Assembly: GCA_027488255.1 (NCBI GenBank)
Contig: JAIYBZ010000001.1
Coordinates: 1 to 64,000 of the forward strand
DNA length: 64,000 nt
DNA from: Comamonadaceae bacterium
Lineage (GTDB): Bacteria; Pseudomonadota; Gammaproteobacteria; Burkholderiales; Burkholderiaceae_C
Direction: 5' to 3'
Under the pieces are notes generated by a model. It had not been told where the DNA came from. It did not search any database and worked only from the letters and a program-made list of their open reading frames with translations. Below, piece by piece: positions 1 to 8,647 of this stretch. The position numbers were made by a program, and so were the translations under genes. Every line of letters begins with the position of its first letter. Position 1 is the first letter of the stretch.

Positions 1-17
1 AACTTGCGGCTTTGGTC

Positions 18-102
18 TGGTGCCCGGGGCCGGACTCGAACCGGCACGCCTTGCGGCGGGGGATTTTGAGTCCCCTGAGTCTACCAATTTCACCACCCGG
101 GC
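18..102 (-). tRNA. tRNA-Leu (anticodon CAA)
   Basis: Read on the minus strand, this 85-nt stretch folds as a class II tRNA. The seven-base acceptor arms (96-102 and 22-28) pair perfectly. The anticodon stem GGGGA/TCCCC encloses the loop CTCAAAA, which gives anticodon CAA for codon TTG. A long variable arm is present, the T-arm carries GGTTCGAGTCC, and the CCA end is encoded at 18-20. The long variable arm and the anticodon both point to leucine. Confidence 0.95.
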
Positions 103-229
103 GGTATTTGTGAAGACGCAAATTATGGCATATTTTTTGGCCGATTTTGCCCCCTGATTTGAAATTTCGGTGGCCCAAGCCCAAGCCTCTGCCAAGCCTC
201 CAAGGACCAAGTTATGGCAAAGTACGCCC

Positions 230-1132
230 ATGATTTATCCAACCATTGAAGATGCCATTGGCAAAACCCCCTTGGTGGCTTTGCAGCGATTGGGCGCTGC
301 CGAGGCAGCGGCGCGAAACAATGTGATTCTGGGCAAGCTCGAGGGCAATAACCCAGCGGGCTCGGTCAAAGACCGGCCGGCTTTGTCCATGATTCGCCGT
401 GCTGAGGAGCGGGGTGAGATCAAACCCGGTGACACCTTGATTGAGGCCACCTCGGGCAACACCGGCATCGCACTGGCCATGGCTGCGGCGATCAAGGGTT
501 ACCGCATGATTTTGATCATGCCGGAAGACTTGTCGATTGAGCGCGCGCAGACCATGAAAGCGTTTGGCGCCGAGTTGATTCTCACGCCCAAAAGTGGCGG
601 CATGGAATACGCCAGAGACTTGGCCGACAACATGGCCGCGCAAGGCAAAGGGCGCATCCTTGACCAATTTGCCAACGCCGACAACCCTCGCATCCATTAC
701 GAAACCACGGGACCAGAAATTTGGGAGCAAACCGGCGGCAAAGTCACCCACTTTGTCAGCGCCATGGGCACCACGGGCACCATCACGGGGGTCTCGCGGT
801 ACTTGAAAGAAAAGAATCCTGCGATCCGCATCATCGGCGCGCAACCCAGCGAGGGCTCGCGTATTCCGGGCATTCGTAAATGGCCGCAAGAGTATTTGCC
901 CAAAATTTATGACCCCAGCCAAGTCGACGAATTGGTTTATGTGAGCCAGAGCGACGCCGAAGAAACTTGCCGTCAAATGGCCCGCAGCGAAGGTATTTTT
1001 GCGGGCATCTCGGCCGCCGGCGCATGTTGGGTGGCGCAAGAAATTTCTAAACAGGTGCAAAACGCCACCATCGTCTTCATCGTCTGCGATCGGGGAGATC
1101 GCTATTTGTCGACCGGTGTGTTCCCCGCTTAA
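230..1132 (+). CDS. cysM: Cysteine synthase B (O-acetylserine sulfhydrylase)
   Basis: This is a PLP-dependent enzyme that makes cysteine from O-acetylserine and sulfide or thiosulfate in the cytoplasm. The family landmarks are visible: the PLP lysine in GSVKDRP at about residue 47, the substrate loop TSGNTG near residue 75 and the glycine-rich phosphate loop GTTGTITG. The length of 300 residues is normal for CysM. An in-frame GTG at 170 would add 20 residues rich in Ala, Gln and Lys. I prefer the ATG at 230 because homologues begin with a similar YPTIED sequence directly before the first strand. No convincing Shine-Dalgarno sequence precedes it. The Nudix gene follows after 14 bases, so the two probably share a transcript. 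Confidence 0.92.
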   Translation: MIYPTIEDAIGKTPLVALQRLGAAEAAARNNVILGKLEGNNPAGSVKDRPALSMIRRAEERGEIKPGDTLIEATSGNTGIALAMAAAIKGYRMILIMPEDLSIERAQTMKAFGAELILTPKSGGMEYARDLADNMAAQGKGRILDQFANADNPRIHYETTGPEIWEQTGGKVTHFVSAMGTTGTITGVSRYLKEKNPAIRIIGAQPSEGSRIPGIRKWPQEYLPKIYDPSQVDELVYVSQSDAEETCRQMARSEGIFAGISAAGACWVAQEISKQVQNATIVFIVCDRGDRYLSTGVFPA

Positions 1133-1146
1133 AAACGGCATGCTTC

Positions 1147-1704
1147 ATGGCTGAGTTTCGTTTTTGCCCGCAGTGCGCCACGCCCTTGGCCTGGCTGTCT
1201 CAAATGGAAGATGGCGGCGAGGTGTTGCGTCTGCGATGCACGGCCTGCGATTTCACGCATTGGAACAACCCCACCCCCGTTTTGGCCGGCATCGTGCAAG
1301 TGGGTGAGCAAATTTTGTTGGCGCGCAATGCGGCATGGCCGGGTCGTCGGTTTGCCTTGATCACAGGGTTTATGGAAGCTGGAGAGTCGCCTGAAGACGG
1401 CATTCGGCGCGAGATTGCCGAAGAAACCAACTTGCAAGTCTCAGCTCTGAAGTTGATTGGCGTTTATGACTTTCAACGCATGAACCAAGTCATCATTGCC
1501 TACCATGTCGTGGCCGATGGGGAGGTGCGTTTGTCGCCCGAGTTGGCTGAATACAAGATGTTTGATTTCAAGGATTTGATTTGTTGGCCCGCCGGCACGG
1601 GATACGCCTTGGCAGACTGGCTGCGGACCCAGGGCATAGAGCCCCCCTTCATGACTTGGCAAGAGCGCGAACAGCAAAGCCAAGATCACCCTCAGGAAAC
1701 ATGA
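1147..1704 (+). CDS. Nudix hydrolase with N-terminal zinc ribbon
   Basis: The 185-residue protein begins with a four-cysteine zinc ribbon (Cys7, Cys10, Cys31, Cys34) followed by a Nudix domain. The Nudix box runs from about residue 74 to 97 and contains the metal-binding REIAEE core; the usual glycine after EE-x is asparagine here. Zinc ribbon plus Nudix resembles the C-terminal half of NADH pyrophosphatase NudC, so hydrolysis of a nucleoside diphosphate-linked compound is likely. The substrate cannot be read from the sequence. It sits 14 bases after cysM and overlaps the start of the TusA-like gene, which suggests one operon. Confidence 0.85.
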   Translation: MAEFRFCPQCATPLAWLSQMEDGGEVLRLRCTACDFTHWNNPTPVLAGIVQVGEQILLARNAAWPGRRFALITGFMEAGESPEDGIRREIAEETNLQVSALKLIGVYDFQRMNQVIIAYHVVADGEVRLSPELAEYKMFDFKDLICWPAGTGYALADWLRTQGIEPPFMTWQEREQQSQDHPQET

Positions 1705-1931
1705 TGCACATCGACAAAGAAATCGACACCAGTGGATTGAACTGTCCACTGCCCATTTTGAAAGCCAAGAAAGCCTTGAACGACATGCAGAGCGGCCAGG
1801 TGCTGAAAGTGACCGCCACCGACCCAGGCGCGTGGCGTGATTTTGAGGCGTTTGCTCGCCAAACCGGCAACGATTTGCTGCTACAAGAAAAGACCGAAGT
1901 GGCGTTTGTGTTTGCTCTTAAACGCCGTTGA
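1704..1931 (+). CDS. TusA/SirA-like sulfurtransferase
   Basis: This small protein of 75 residues has the TusA-family motif NCPLPILKAKKAL, with the persulfide-carrying cysteine at residue 14. TusA proteins relay sulfur, for example to tRNA thiolation. Placement after cysM fits sulfur handling, although that link is inference. Two adjacent ATGs (1701 and 1704) are possible starts. AGGAA at 1694-1698 is spaced better for 1704, and the gene overlaps the Nudix stop codon. Family members are typically 75-85 residues, so it is complete. Whether it is TusA itself or a paralogue is not clear. Confidence 0.85.
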   Translation: MHIDKEIDTSGLNCPLPILKAKKALNDMQSGQVLKVTATDPGAWRDFEAFARQTGNDLLLQEKTEVAFVFALKRR

Positions 1932-1943
1932 ACGCCACTGAAT

Positions 1944-1972
1944 GGCCACTCTTAGGCCACTTATTGGCCACT
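1944..1972. repeat. Three 7-bp direct repeats, 11-bp period
   Basis: GGCCACT occurs at 1944-1950, 1955-1961 and 1966-1972, a period of 11 bp or about one helical turn. It lies between the convergent tusA-like and galU genes, and the last copy touches the galU stop codon. No T-tract or clear hairpin makes it a standard terminator. Confidence 0.6.
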
Positions 1973-2856
1973 CAAAGGCTCAAGCCTTTGAGATAGTTTC
2001 TGAAAGAAGTGCCCACATCGGGGTGCTGCAAGGCCAACTCGACAGTGGCCTCTAAAAAGCCCTCTTTGCTGCCACAGTCGTAACGCTTGCCCTCATATTG
2101 AAAGGCGTACACCGCTTCGCGCTGCATCAGTCGCGCAATGGCATCGGTCAGTTGAATCTCGCCGCCCACACCGGTCGGTTGGTTACGAATTTCCTCAAAA
2201 ATGCCAGGCGTCAAAATGTAGCGACCGGCCACACCCATGCGCGACGGGGCTTGGTCAGGACTGGGTTTTTCAACAATTTTCTGGACACGCATCAGCTGTT
2301 TTCCGGCCGACTCGCCCGCCACAATGCCATAGCGTTTGACGTGTTCTTGCGGGACTTCTTGCACGGCCAAGATCGAGTGGCCGTGCTGCTGGTAAGACGC
2401 CACCATTTGGTTCAGCACCGATGGGCCACCCGCCATGCCCACCATCAAATCGTCTGCCAGCAACACAGCAAAAGGCTCGTTGCTCACCATGGCCTCGGCG
2501 CACAGCACCGCATGGCCCAGCCCTAAAGAGCGGGGTTGCCGCACATAGGCGCACACCATGTCATCGGGCTGAACTGAGCGCACCAAGGCCAACAGTTCTT
2601 GCTTGTGGGCAGTTTCGAGCTCATTTTCGAGCTCATAAGCGGTGTCGAAATGGTCTTCAATGGCGCGCTTGCTGCGGCCCGTGACAAAGATCATGTGGCG
2701 TACACCCGCGCTGTAAGCCTCTTCGACGGCGTATTGAATCAGGGGCTTGTCCACCACCGGCAGCATTTCCTTAGGGGCTGCTTTGGTGGCCGGCAAAAAA
2801 CGGGTGCCCAGGCCGGCAACCGGGAAAACAGCTTTGCGAATGGTGGTGGAGCTCAT
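1972..2856 (-). CDS. galU: UTP--glucose-1-phosphate uridylyltransferase
   Basis: The enzyme makes UDP-glucose from UTP and glucose 1-phosphate, the precursor for exopolysaccharide, LPS sugars and UDP-uronates. The nucleotide-binding signature GLGTRFLPATKA followed by PKEMLPVVDKP is at the N-terminus, and VEKP is present in the middle. At 294 residues it has the family length. A TTG at 2880 would add eight residues, but the ATG at 2856 matches the conserved N-terminus. It begins 24 bases after the valS stop on the same strand, so cotranscription with valS is likely. Confidence 0.95.
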   Translation of the reverse strand: MSSTTIRKAVFPVAGLGTRFLPATKAAPKEMLPVVDKPLIQYAVEEAYSAGVRHMIFVTGRSKRAIEDHFDTAYELENELETAHKQELLALVRSVQPDDMVCAYVRQPRSLGLGHAVLCAEAMVSNEPFAVLLADDLMVGMAGGPSVLNQMVASYQQHGHSILAVQEVPQEHVKRYGIVAGESAGKQLMRVQKIVEKPSPDQAPSRMGVAGRYILTPGIFEEIRNQPTGVGGEIQLTDAIARLMQREAVYAFQYEGKRYDCGSKEGFLEATVELALQHPDVGTSFRNYLKGLSL

Positions 2857-2880
2857 GGTGACTTTCTGAGGCGAGGCCAA

Positions 2881-5814
2881 TCAGCCCAGCCGTTGCAGTT
2901 GTTGGCGAATTTTTTCGACTGTGGCCGTGAAGTCGGCCACGCGCTTTTTCTCTTGCTCGATCACGGCGGGGGGCGCCTTGGCGACAAAAGCGTCGTTGCT
3001 CAATTTGCCAGTGGCTTTGGCGATTTCGCCTTCCAGACGCGCGGCTTCTTTGGTGAGACGAATCTTCTCTGCTGCCACATCCACTTCGATGAACAAGCAC
3101 AGGCGAGCCTCGCCCACCACCGCCACAGGTGCGGCTTGGGCAGCGGCAGCCCATTCGGCCTCCGACTCAAAAACCTTGACTTCGCTCAGCTTGGCCAGCG
3201 ATTGCAAGACAGGCGCTGCGCTTTTCATAAAGTGGGTATCGCCCAAAACAAAGAGCGGCATGCGGGTGGCGGGCGAGACGTTCATCTCGCCACGCAAGTT
3301 GCGGCAGGCATCCACCAAAGTTTTGAGTTTTGCCACATGCGCTTCGGCCTGGGGGTCGATGCGCTCGGGCTGGCTCACGGGGTAGGCCGCAATGCTGACC
3401 GACTCTCCAGAACGGCCAGCCACCACCGACACTTTTTGCCACAGCTCTTCGGTGATGAACGGGATGATCGGGTGCGCCAAGCGCATGATGGTTTCCAGCG
3501 TGCGGATCAGCGTGCGGCGCGTGGCGCGCTTTTCCGAATCGTTGCCGGTATTGATTTGCACTTTGGCAATTTCAAGGTACCAGTCGCAGAACTCGTTCCA
3601 CACAAAGTCATAGATGGTGTTGGCCACATTGTCCAAGCGGTATTCGGCAAAACCTTTGGCCACCTCGGCTTCGACCCGCTGCAACTGCGAGGTGATCCAG
3701 CGGTCGGCTTGGCTGAAGGTCAGGTAGCCGTGTACCGGTCCGCCCACTTCGCATTCGGCTTTGGTGTGCTCTTTCAGGCCGCAGTCTTGGCCTTCGCAAT
3801 TCATCAGCACAAAGCGCGTGGCGTTCCACAGTTTGTTGCAGAAGTTGCGGTAACCCTCGCAGCGCTTGGAGTCGAAATTGATGCTGCGGCCAAGCGATGC
3901 AAGCGCTGCAAAAGTGAAACGCAGTGCATCGGCGCCGTAGGCTGGAATGCCTTCAGGAAATTCTTTTTCTGTTTGTTTGCGAACCTTGGGGGCAGACTCT
4001 GGTTTGCGCAAACCTTGGGTGCGCTTTTCTAACAGGGGCTCCAGCGTGATGCCATCGATCAAGTCCACGGGGTCCAGCACATTGCCCTCTGACTTGCTCA
4101 TTTTCTTGCCTTGCGCATCGAGCACCAGGCCGTGGATGTAGACGTGTTTGAAGGGCACCTTGCCGGTGAAATGCGTGGTCATCATGATCATCCGGGCGAC
4201 CCAGAAGAAGATGATGTCGTAGCCGGTCACCAGCACGCTGCTGGGCAGATACAGGTCGTAGTCGTCAGAACCTTGTGGGGCTTCATTGCCCCAACCCAAG
4301 GTGCTGAAGGGCACCAAGGCGCTGGAATACCAGGTGTCCAACACATCCTCGTCGCGCTTGAGTTTTTTGCCCGGCGCTTTGGCTTGCGCTTCGGCTTCGT
4401 CGCGCGCCACCACCACATTGCCGTCTTCGTCGTACCAAGCCGGGATCTGATGACCCCACCACAGCTGTCGTGAGATGCACCAGTCTTGGATGTTGTTCAT
4501 CCACTGGTTGTAGGTGTTGACCCAGTTTTCGGGCACAAAACTCACTTGACCGGAATGCACCGCGTCGATGGCTTTTTGCGCAATGCTTTTGCCAGTGGCG
4601 TCGCCTTTGCCGACTTGGTTCATGGCCACAAACCATTGGTCGGTCAACATCGGCTCGATCACTTGCCCGGTGCGTGCGCAGCGCGGCACCATGAGCTTGT
4701 GTTTTTTCACCTTCACCAAGGCGCCGGCGGCTTCCAGGTCGGCCACCACGGCTTTGCGGGCCACAAAGCGGTCGAGTCCTCGGTATTTTTCAGGCGCGTT
4801 GTGGTTGATGGTCGCGTCCAAGTTGAGCACGCAAATCATCTCCAACTTGTGGCGCTGGCCGACGGCGTAGTCGTTGGTGTCGTGTGCCGGTGTGACTTTG
4901 ACCACGCCGGTGCCAAACGACTTGTCAACGTATTCGTCGGCAATCACGGGGATGGTGCGGTTGCACAGCGGCAAATGGACTTGCTTGCCAATGAGGGCGC
5001 TGTAGCGCTCGTCTTCGGGGTGCACCATCACGGCCACGTCGCCCAACAGGGTTTCGGGTCGGGTGGTGGCCACAGTGAGTGAGCCAGAGCCCGCAGCTGC
5101 AAGGCTGCCATCTGGGTCCACCAGGTCGTAGCGGATGTGCCACATCGAGCCGTCTTCTTCCTCGCTCTCGACTTCCAGGTCGGACACGGCGCTCATCAGC
5201 ACCGGGTCCCAGTTCACCAAGCGCTTGCCGCGGTAAATCAAACCTTGCTCGTAAAGCTGCACAAAAGTTTCGGTCACCGTTTTGGACAGCTTGGGGTCCA
5301 TGGTGAAGTACTCGCGACTCCAGTCCACGCTGTCGCCCATGCGGCGCATTTGGCGCGTGATGGTGTTGCCCGACTCTTCTTTCCACTCCCAGACTTTGCT
5401 GACAAAGTTTTTGCGCGCTTCAGCGGGTGTGGGGCCCATGTCGTGACGGCTGATGCCTTGCGCTTGCAGTTGGCGCTCGACCACAATTTGGGTCGCGATG
5501 CCCGCGTGGTCGGTGCCCGGAATCCAGGCCGTGTTGTGGCCCAACATGCGGTGGTAGCGCGTCAACGAGTCCATGATGGTCTGGTTGAAGGCATGGCCCA
5601 TGTGCAAGGTGCCGGTGACGTTGGGCGGGGGCAATTGAATGGCAAACGCCGGGGCCTTGGCAGCGGGCGCCCCGGTACCGCGAAAACCTGCCACGCCATA
5701 GCCCCGTTTTTCCCACTCGGGGCCCCAATAGGCTTCCAGTGCGGCAGGTTCAAACGATTTGGACAGGCTCTCCAAGCCAGGCTGTTGGGCCGGGGTGACA
5801 GGTGCGTTGCTCAT
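2881..5814 (-). CDS. valS: Valyl-tRNA synthetase
   Basis: This class I aminoacyl-tRNA synthetase has the HIGH-type motif HMGH at residues 71-74 and KMSKS at about residue 570. A Val-type editing domain lies between them and a C-terminal coiled coil covers roughly the last 70 residues. It has 977 residues. The open frame extends upstream to 5991, but the extra 59 residues look like translated leader, and the ATG at 5814 fits the conserved N-terminus. galU follows closely. The upstream region contains two mutually exclusive base-pairing options, described separately. Confidence 0.96.
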   Translation of the reverse strand: MSNAPVTPAQQPGLESLSKSFEPAALEAYWGPEWEKRGYGVAGFRGTGAPAAKAPAFAIQLPPPNVTGTLHMGHAFNQTIMDSLTRYHRMLGHNTAWIPGTDHAGIATQIVVERQLQAQGISRHDMGPTPAEARKNFVSKVWEWKEESGNTITRQMRRMGDSVDWSREYFTMDPKLSKTVTETFVQLYEQGLIYRGKRLVNWDPVLMSAVSDLEVESEEEDGSMWHIRYDLVDPDGSLAAAGSGSLTVATTRPETLLGDVAVMVHPEDERYSALIGKQVHLPLCNRTIPVIADEYVDKSFGTGVVKVTPAHDTNDYAVGQRHKLEMICVLNLDATINHNAPEKYRGLDRFVARKAVVADLEAAGALVKVKKHKLMVPRCARTGQVIEPMLTDQWFVAMNQVGKGDATGKSIAQKAIDAVHSGQVSFVPENWVNTYNQWMNNIQDWCISRQLWWGHQIPAWYDEDGNVVVARDEAEAQAKAPGKKLKRDEDVLDTWYSSALVPFSTLGWGNEAPQGSDDYDLYLPSSVLVTGYDIIFFWVARMIMMTTHFTGKVPFKHVYIHGLVLDAQGKKMSKSEGNVLDPVDLIDGITLEPLLEKRTQGLRKPESAPKVRKQTEKEFPEGIPAYGADALRFTFAALASLGRSINFDSKRCEGYRNFCNKLWNATRFVLMNCEGQDCGLKEHTKAECEVGGPVHGYLTFSQADRWITSQLQRVEAEVAKGFAEYRLDNVANTIYDFVWNEFCDWYLEIAKVQINTGNDSEKRATRRTLIRTLETIMRLAHPIIPFITEELWQKVSVVAGRSGESVSIAAYPVSQPERIDPQAEAHVAKLKTLVDACRNLRGEMNVSPATRMPLFVLGDTHFMKSAAPVLQSLAKLSEVKVFESEAEWAAAAQAAPVAVVGEARLCLFIEVDVAAEKIRLTKEAARLEGEIAKATGKLSNDAFVAKAPPAVIEQEKKRVADFTATVEKIRQQLQRLG

Positions 5815-6091
5815 GGCGGGGTCTTTTCTAAGAAGAAAACGGCACATCTTGAGTGGCCGTGCAGGACCGTGCAGGTCCCAAAAAGGCGATTTTACCCAGC
5901 CGACTCCGCTCACCCGAGCGCCTGCGGTGGGCTGGGACCGCTGGGGGGGGTGAAAACCCTCGGGGTCATAGCCTTCATAAATCCATTTCATTGCATCAAT
6001 TTATTGGGCGAATCGGCAGATAAGGACTAACCTGAGGGTTCTCTGGCGATCCTGCCAGGGCAATCAACGTGATACCCACAAGGAGATATTC
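5815..6091. promoter_or_regulatory. Divergent control region, valS / rubrerythrin
   Basis: This 277-bp gap separates the divergent valS and rubrerythrin genes. On the minus strand a good -10 sequence TAAAAT (5894-5889) is preceded by GGG, with no strong -35 element. Around it, GGTCCCA (5939-5933) can pair with TGGGACC (5880-5874), while CCCAGCC (5936-5930) can pair with GGCTGGG (5901-5895). The two pairings use the same bases and exclude each other. A run of eight G lies at 5943-5950. On the rubrerythrin side, AAGGAGATATTC directly precedes the start. Confidence 0.45.
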
Positions 6092-6514
6092 ATGGCAGCA
6101 CTCAAAGGCTCGCGCACGGAACAATGTCTGAAAGACGCCTTCGCAGGCGAATCCCAAGCCAACCGTCGCTATTTGTACTTCGCAAACAAAGCCGACGTTG
6201 AAGGTCAGAACGACGTGGCCGCTTTGTTCCGTTCCACCGCCGAAGGCGAAACCGGCCATGCGCACGGCCACCTGGAGTTCCTGGAGCAATCTGGCGACCC
6301 CGCAACCGGTATGCCCATGGGCTCTACCCGCGACAACCTGGCTTCGGCTGTGGCGGGCGAAACCCACGAGTACACCGACATGTACCCCGGCATGGCCAAG
6401 ACCGCTCGCGAAGAAGGTTTTGACGAAATCGCCGATTGGTTTGAGACCTTGGCCAAGGCCGAGCGTTCACACGCCAACCGCTATCAAAAAGCCTTGAACG
6501 AACTGGTGGACTGA
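6092..6514 (+). CDS. Rubrerythrin (diiron domain only)
   Basis: The 140-residue protein is a ferritin-like diiron protein. The ligand pattern is clear: Glu20, Glu53 with His56, Glu90/Glu93, and Glu124 with His127. Rubrerythrins reduce hydrogen peroxide in the cytoplasm, usually taking electrons through a C-terminal rubredoxin domain. That domain is absent here, so an external electron donor is needed. The start is set by a strong AAGGAG Shine-Dalgarno. A terminator follows, then the Fe-S oxidoreductase and DUF3501 genes on the same strand. In my recollection these three recur as neighbours in betaproteobacteria, which makes the Fe-S protein a candidate partner. Confidence 0.92.
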   Translation: MAALKGSRTEQCLKDAFAGESQANRRYLYFANKADVEGQNDVAALFRSTAEGETGHAHGHLEFLEQSGDPATGMPMGSTRDNLASAVAGETHEYTDMYPGMAKTAREEGFDEIADWFETLAKAERSHANRYQKALNELVD

Positions 6515-6530
6515 TCCACTGGTGAAAAAG

Positions 6531-6561
6531 CCCGTTGTACCGTGGTGTACAGCGGGTTTTT
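6531..6561 (+). terminator. Rho-independent terminator after rubrerythrin
   Basis: A ten-base-pair stem, CCCGTTGTAC (6531-6540) with GTACAGCGGG (6547-6556) and one G-T wobble, is followed by five T. It lies 17 bases after the rubrerythrin stop codon. Confidence 0.88.
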
Positions 6562-6623
6562 CTCAGGCCTCAGTTTCTTGAGCCCTCAGAAAAGCCCGAA
6601 AAAAATAACGCAGGAGCAATAGC

Positions 6624-7973
6624 ATGGCCAAAGAAGGCAACCTCGAAGCGCCGACACGTCACGCCCTTGGTTGGGAAAGCCCCGACTTCTACAACGAAGA
6701 AAAGTGTTTTGACGAGTTAGAGCGCATCTTTGACATTTGCCACGGTTGCCGCCGTTGCGTCAGCCTGTGCAACTCGTTCCCCACCTTGTTTGATTTGGTG
6801 GACGAAAGCAGCACCATGGAGGTGGACGGGGTCGACAAAAAAGACTACTGGAAAGTGGTGGACCAGTGCTACATGTGCGACCTCTGCTACATGACCAAGT
6901 GCCCCTACACGCCGCCCCATGAGTGGAACTTGGATTTCCCTCACACCATGTTGCGGGCCAAAGCCATCAAGTTCAAAAAGGGCGAAGTGGGCACGGCAGA
7001 AAAACTCTTGGCCTCGACCGATGTGCACGGCTCTTTCGCCGGCATTCCCATTGTGGTTCAGGCGGTCAATGCCATCAACAAAACCGCTCTTGGCCGTGAC
7101 GTCTTGGAGAGTGTGGCTGGCGTGGACAAAAACGCTTGGCTGCCCTCACTGGCGACTAAAAAATTCCGCTCAGACACGCCCGAGGCCAAAGCCTCCAAAG
7201 TGGTGGACGGCGAAAAAACACCCGGCAAAGTGGCCATCTATTCCACTTGCTACATCAACTACAACGAGCCGGGCATTGGCCACGACTTGCTGAAAATTTT
7301 GGACCACAACGACATTCCGTATGTCTTGGTCGAAAAAGAAAAGTGCTGTGGCATGCCCAAGCTGGAGTTGGGCGATTTGGATTCGGTCAAAGCCTCCAAA
7401 GAAGCCAATATTCCCGTGCTGGCCAAATATGCCAAAGACGGTTTTGCCATCATTGCCGCGGTGCCCAGCTGTGCGCTGATGTTCAAGCAAGAAATCCCAT
7501 TGATGTTTCCCGATTGCAGCGACACGCAGTTGGTCAAAGAGGCCCTGTGGGACCCGTTTGAATACTTCATGGCGCGCAAGCGAGATGGCTTGTTGAAGAC
7601 CGAGTTTCCGCAAAAACTGGGCAACGTGAGCTACCAAATCCCATGCCACGGACGGGTGCAAAACATCGGCAAGAAGACCGAAGAAATGCTCAAGATGATC
7701 CCAGACACCGAGATCAACACCATCGAGCGCTGCTCTGGCCACGCCGGGACCTATGGCGTTAAAAAAGGCTCGCACGAGATGGCCATGAAGATCGGCAAAC
7801 CGGTGTTCAAAGCCATGGCCACCATGAAAGATGGCTCCAAGCCCGACTACATCAGCTCTGACTGCCCGCTGGGCGGACACCACATCGCGCAGGGCTTTGA
7901 AGTCAATGGCCTCGGTACCCCCGAATTGAACCACCCCCTGACCCTCGTGCGCAAAGCCTACGGCCTCAAATAA
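6624..7973 (+). CDS. GlpC-like (Fe-S)-binding oxidoreductase, CCG domains
   Basis: The 449-residue protein has two ferredoxin-type 4Fe-4S motifs (Cys39/42/45/49 and Cys82/85/88/93). Two cysteine-rich CCG-type domains follow, with KCCGMP near residue 253 and CHGRV and CSGHAG further on. This is the layout of GlpC and of heterodisulfide reductase subunit D-like proteins, which pass electrons to or from quinones, flavoproteins or disulfides. There is no GlpA/GlpB or flavin dehydrogenase next to it, so its substrate is unknown. It follows rubrerythrin and precedes a DUF3501 gene by 11 bases, and a role in peroxide reduction is a reasonable inference. GGAG lies ahead of the ATG. Confidence 0.85.
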   Translation: MAKEGNLEAPTRHALGWESPDFYNEEKCFDELERIFDICHGCRRCVSLCNSFPTLFDLVDESSTMEVDGVDKKDYWKVVDQCYMCDLCYMTKCPYTPPHEWNLDFPHTMLRAKAIKFKKGEVGTAEKLLASTDVHGSFAGIPIVVQAVNAINKTALGRDVLESVAGVDKNAWLPSLATKKFRSDTPEAKASKVVDGEKTPGKVAIYSTCYINYNEPGIGHDLLKILDHNDIPYVLVEKEKCCGMPKLELGDLDSVKASKEANIPVLAKYAKDGFAIIAAVPSCALMFKQEIPLMFPDCSDTQLVKEALWDPFEYFMARKRDGLLKTEFPQKLGNVSYQIPCHGRVQNIGKKTEEMLKMIPDTEINTIERCSGHAGTYGVKKGSHEMAMKIGKPVFKAMATMKDGSKPDYISSDCPLGGHHIAQGFEVNGLGTPELNHPLTLVRKAYGLK

Positions 7974-7984
7974 GGAAACTCACC

Positions 7985-8575
7985 ATGCAACTGACTGGAA
8001 AAATCACCGCCGAGACCCTGATGTCGCTCGAGGCCTATACCAAGTGGCGCAAAGTGAACAAGCCCTTGGTGATTGCGCACCGCAAGCTTCGCAGCGTCAT
8101 GCTGGGCGAGCACATCAACGTGCAGTTTGAAAGCGAAACCACCATTCGTTATCAAATCCAAGAAATGCTGCGCATTGAAAAAGTCTTCGAAGAAGAAGGC
8201 ATCTTGCAAGAGGTCGAGGCTTATGCGCCCTTGGTGCCGGACGGCAGCAACTGGAAGGCGACCATGATGATCGAGTACGTCGATATCCACGAGCGCAAGC
8301 GCGAATTGGCCAAGCTCATTGGCGTGGAAGACCGCTTGTTTGTCGAGGTGGAAGGCCATGGCCGCGTTTACGCCATTGCCGACGAAGACTTGGACCGCGA
8401 AACCGAAGAAAAAACCTCAGCCGTGCACTTTGTGCGTTTTGAGTTCACCCCCACCATGTGCGCGGCCATCAAAGTTGGCGCTGGCGTCAAGCTGGGCTGT
8501 GACCACACGCATTACCCCTCGCATGTCGACATTCCGGCCGAAACATTGGCCAGTTTGGCTGGCGACTTGAAGTAA
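7985..8575 (+). CDS. DUF3501 family protein
   Basis: I recognise the 196-residue protein as the DUF3501 family from its overall sequence, including the stretch around RYQIQEMLRIEK and the C-terminal CDHTHYPSH segment. It is soluble, acidic and has no signal peptide or membrane segment. The single cysteine and the two histidines in that C-terminal motif could bind a metal, but this is not established. It starts 11 bases after the Fe-S oxidoreductase behind AAGGAAAC and ends just before a strong terminator. The two genes therefore form a transcriptional unit. Its function is unknown; the neighbourhood suggests redox or peroxide defence. Confidence 0.8.
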   Translation: MQLTGKITAETLMSLEAYTKWRKVNKPLVIAHRKLRSVMLGEHINVQFESETTIRYQIQEMLRIEKVFEEEGILQEVEAYAPLVPDGSNWKATMMIEYVDIHERKRELAKLIGVEDRLFVEVEGHGRVYAIADEDLDRETEEKTSAVHFVRFEFTPTMCAAIKVGAGVKLGCDHTHYPSHVDIPAETLASLAGDLK

Positions 8576-8596
8576 GCAGCTGCACTTTGCCCACAA

Positions 8597-8634
8597 AAAA
8601 GCCGGAGCTGGCCGCAAGGCCCGCTCCGGCTTTT
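8597..8634. terminator. Bidirectional rho-independent terminator
   Basis: AAAGCCGGAGC and GCTCCGGCTTT form an 11-bp or longer stem with A-runs and T-runs on both sides, so it works on both strands. It separates the DUF3501 gene (+) from the convergent Bug gene (-). Confidence 0.92.
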
Positions 8635-8647
8635 CAATTTCAGCTGA

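Noticed and set aside
1944..1972. CRISPR-like array
   Set aside because: Three 7-bp units with 4-bp spacers are far too short, and there are no cas genes.
2599..4032. Plus-strand open frame of 477 codons opposite galU and valS
   Set aside because: It is antisense to two well-supported genes, with a His/Gln-rich shadow composition and no recognisable domain.
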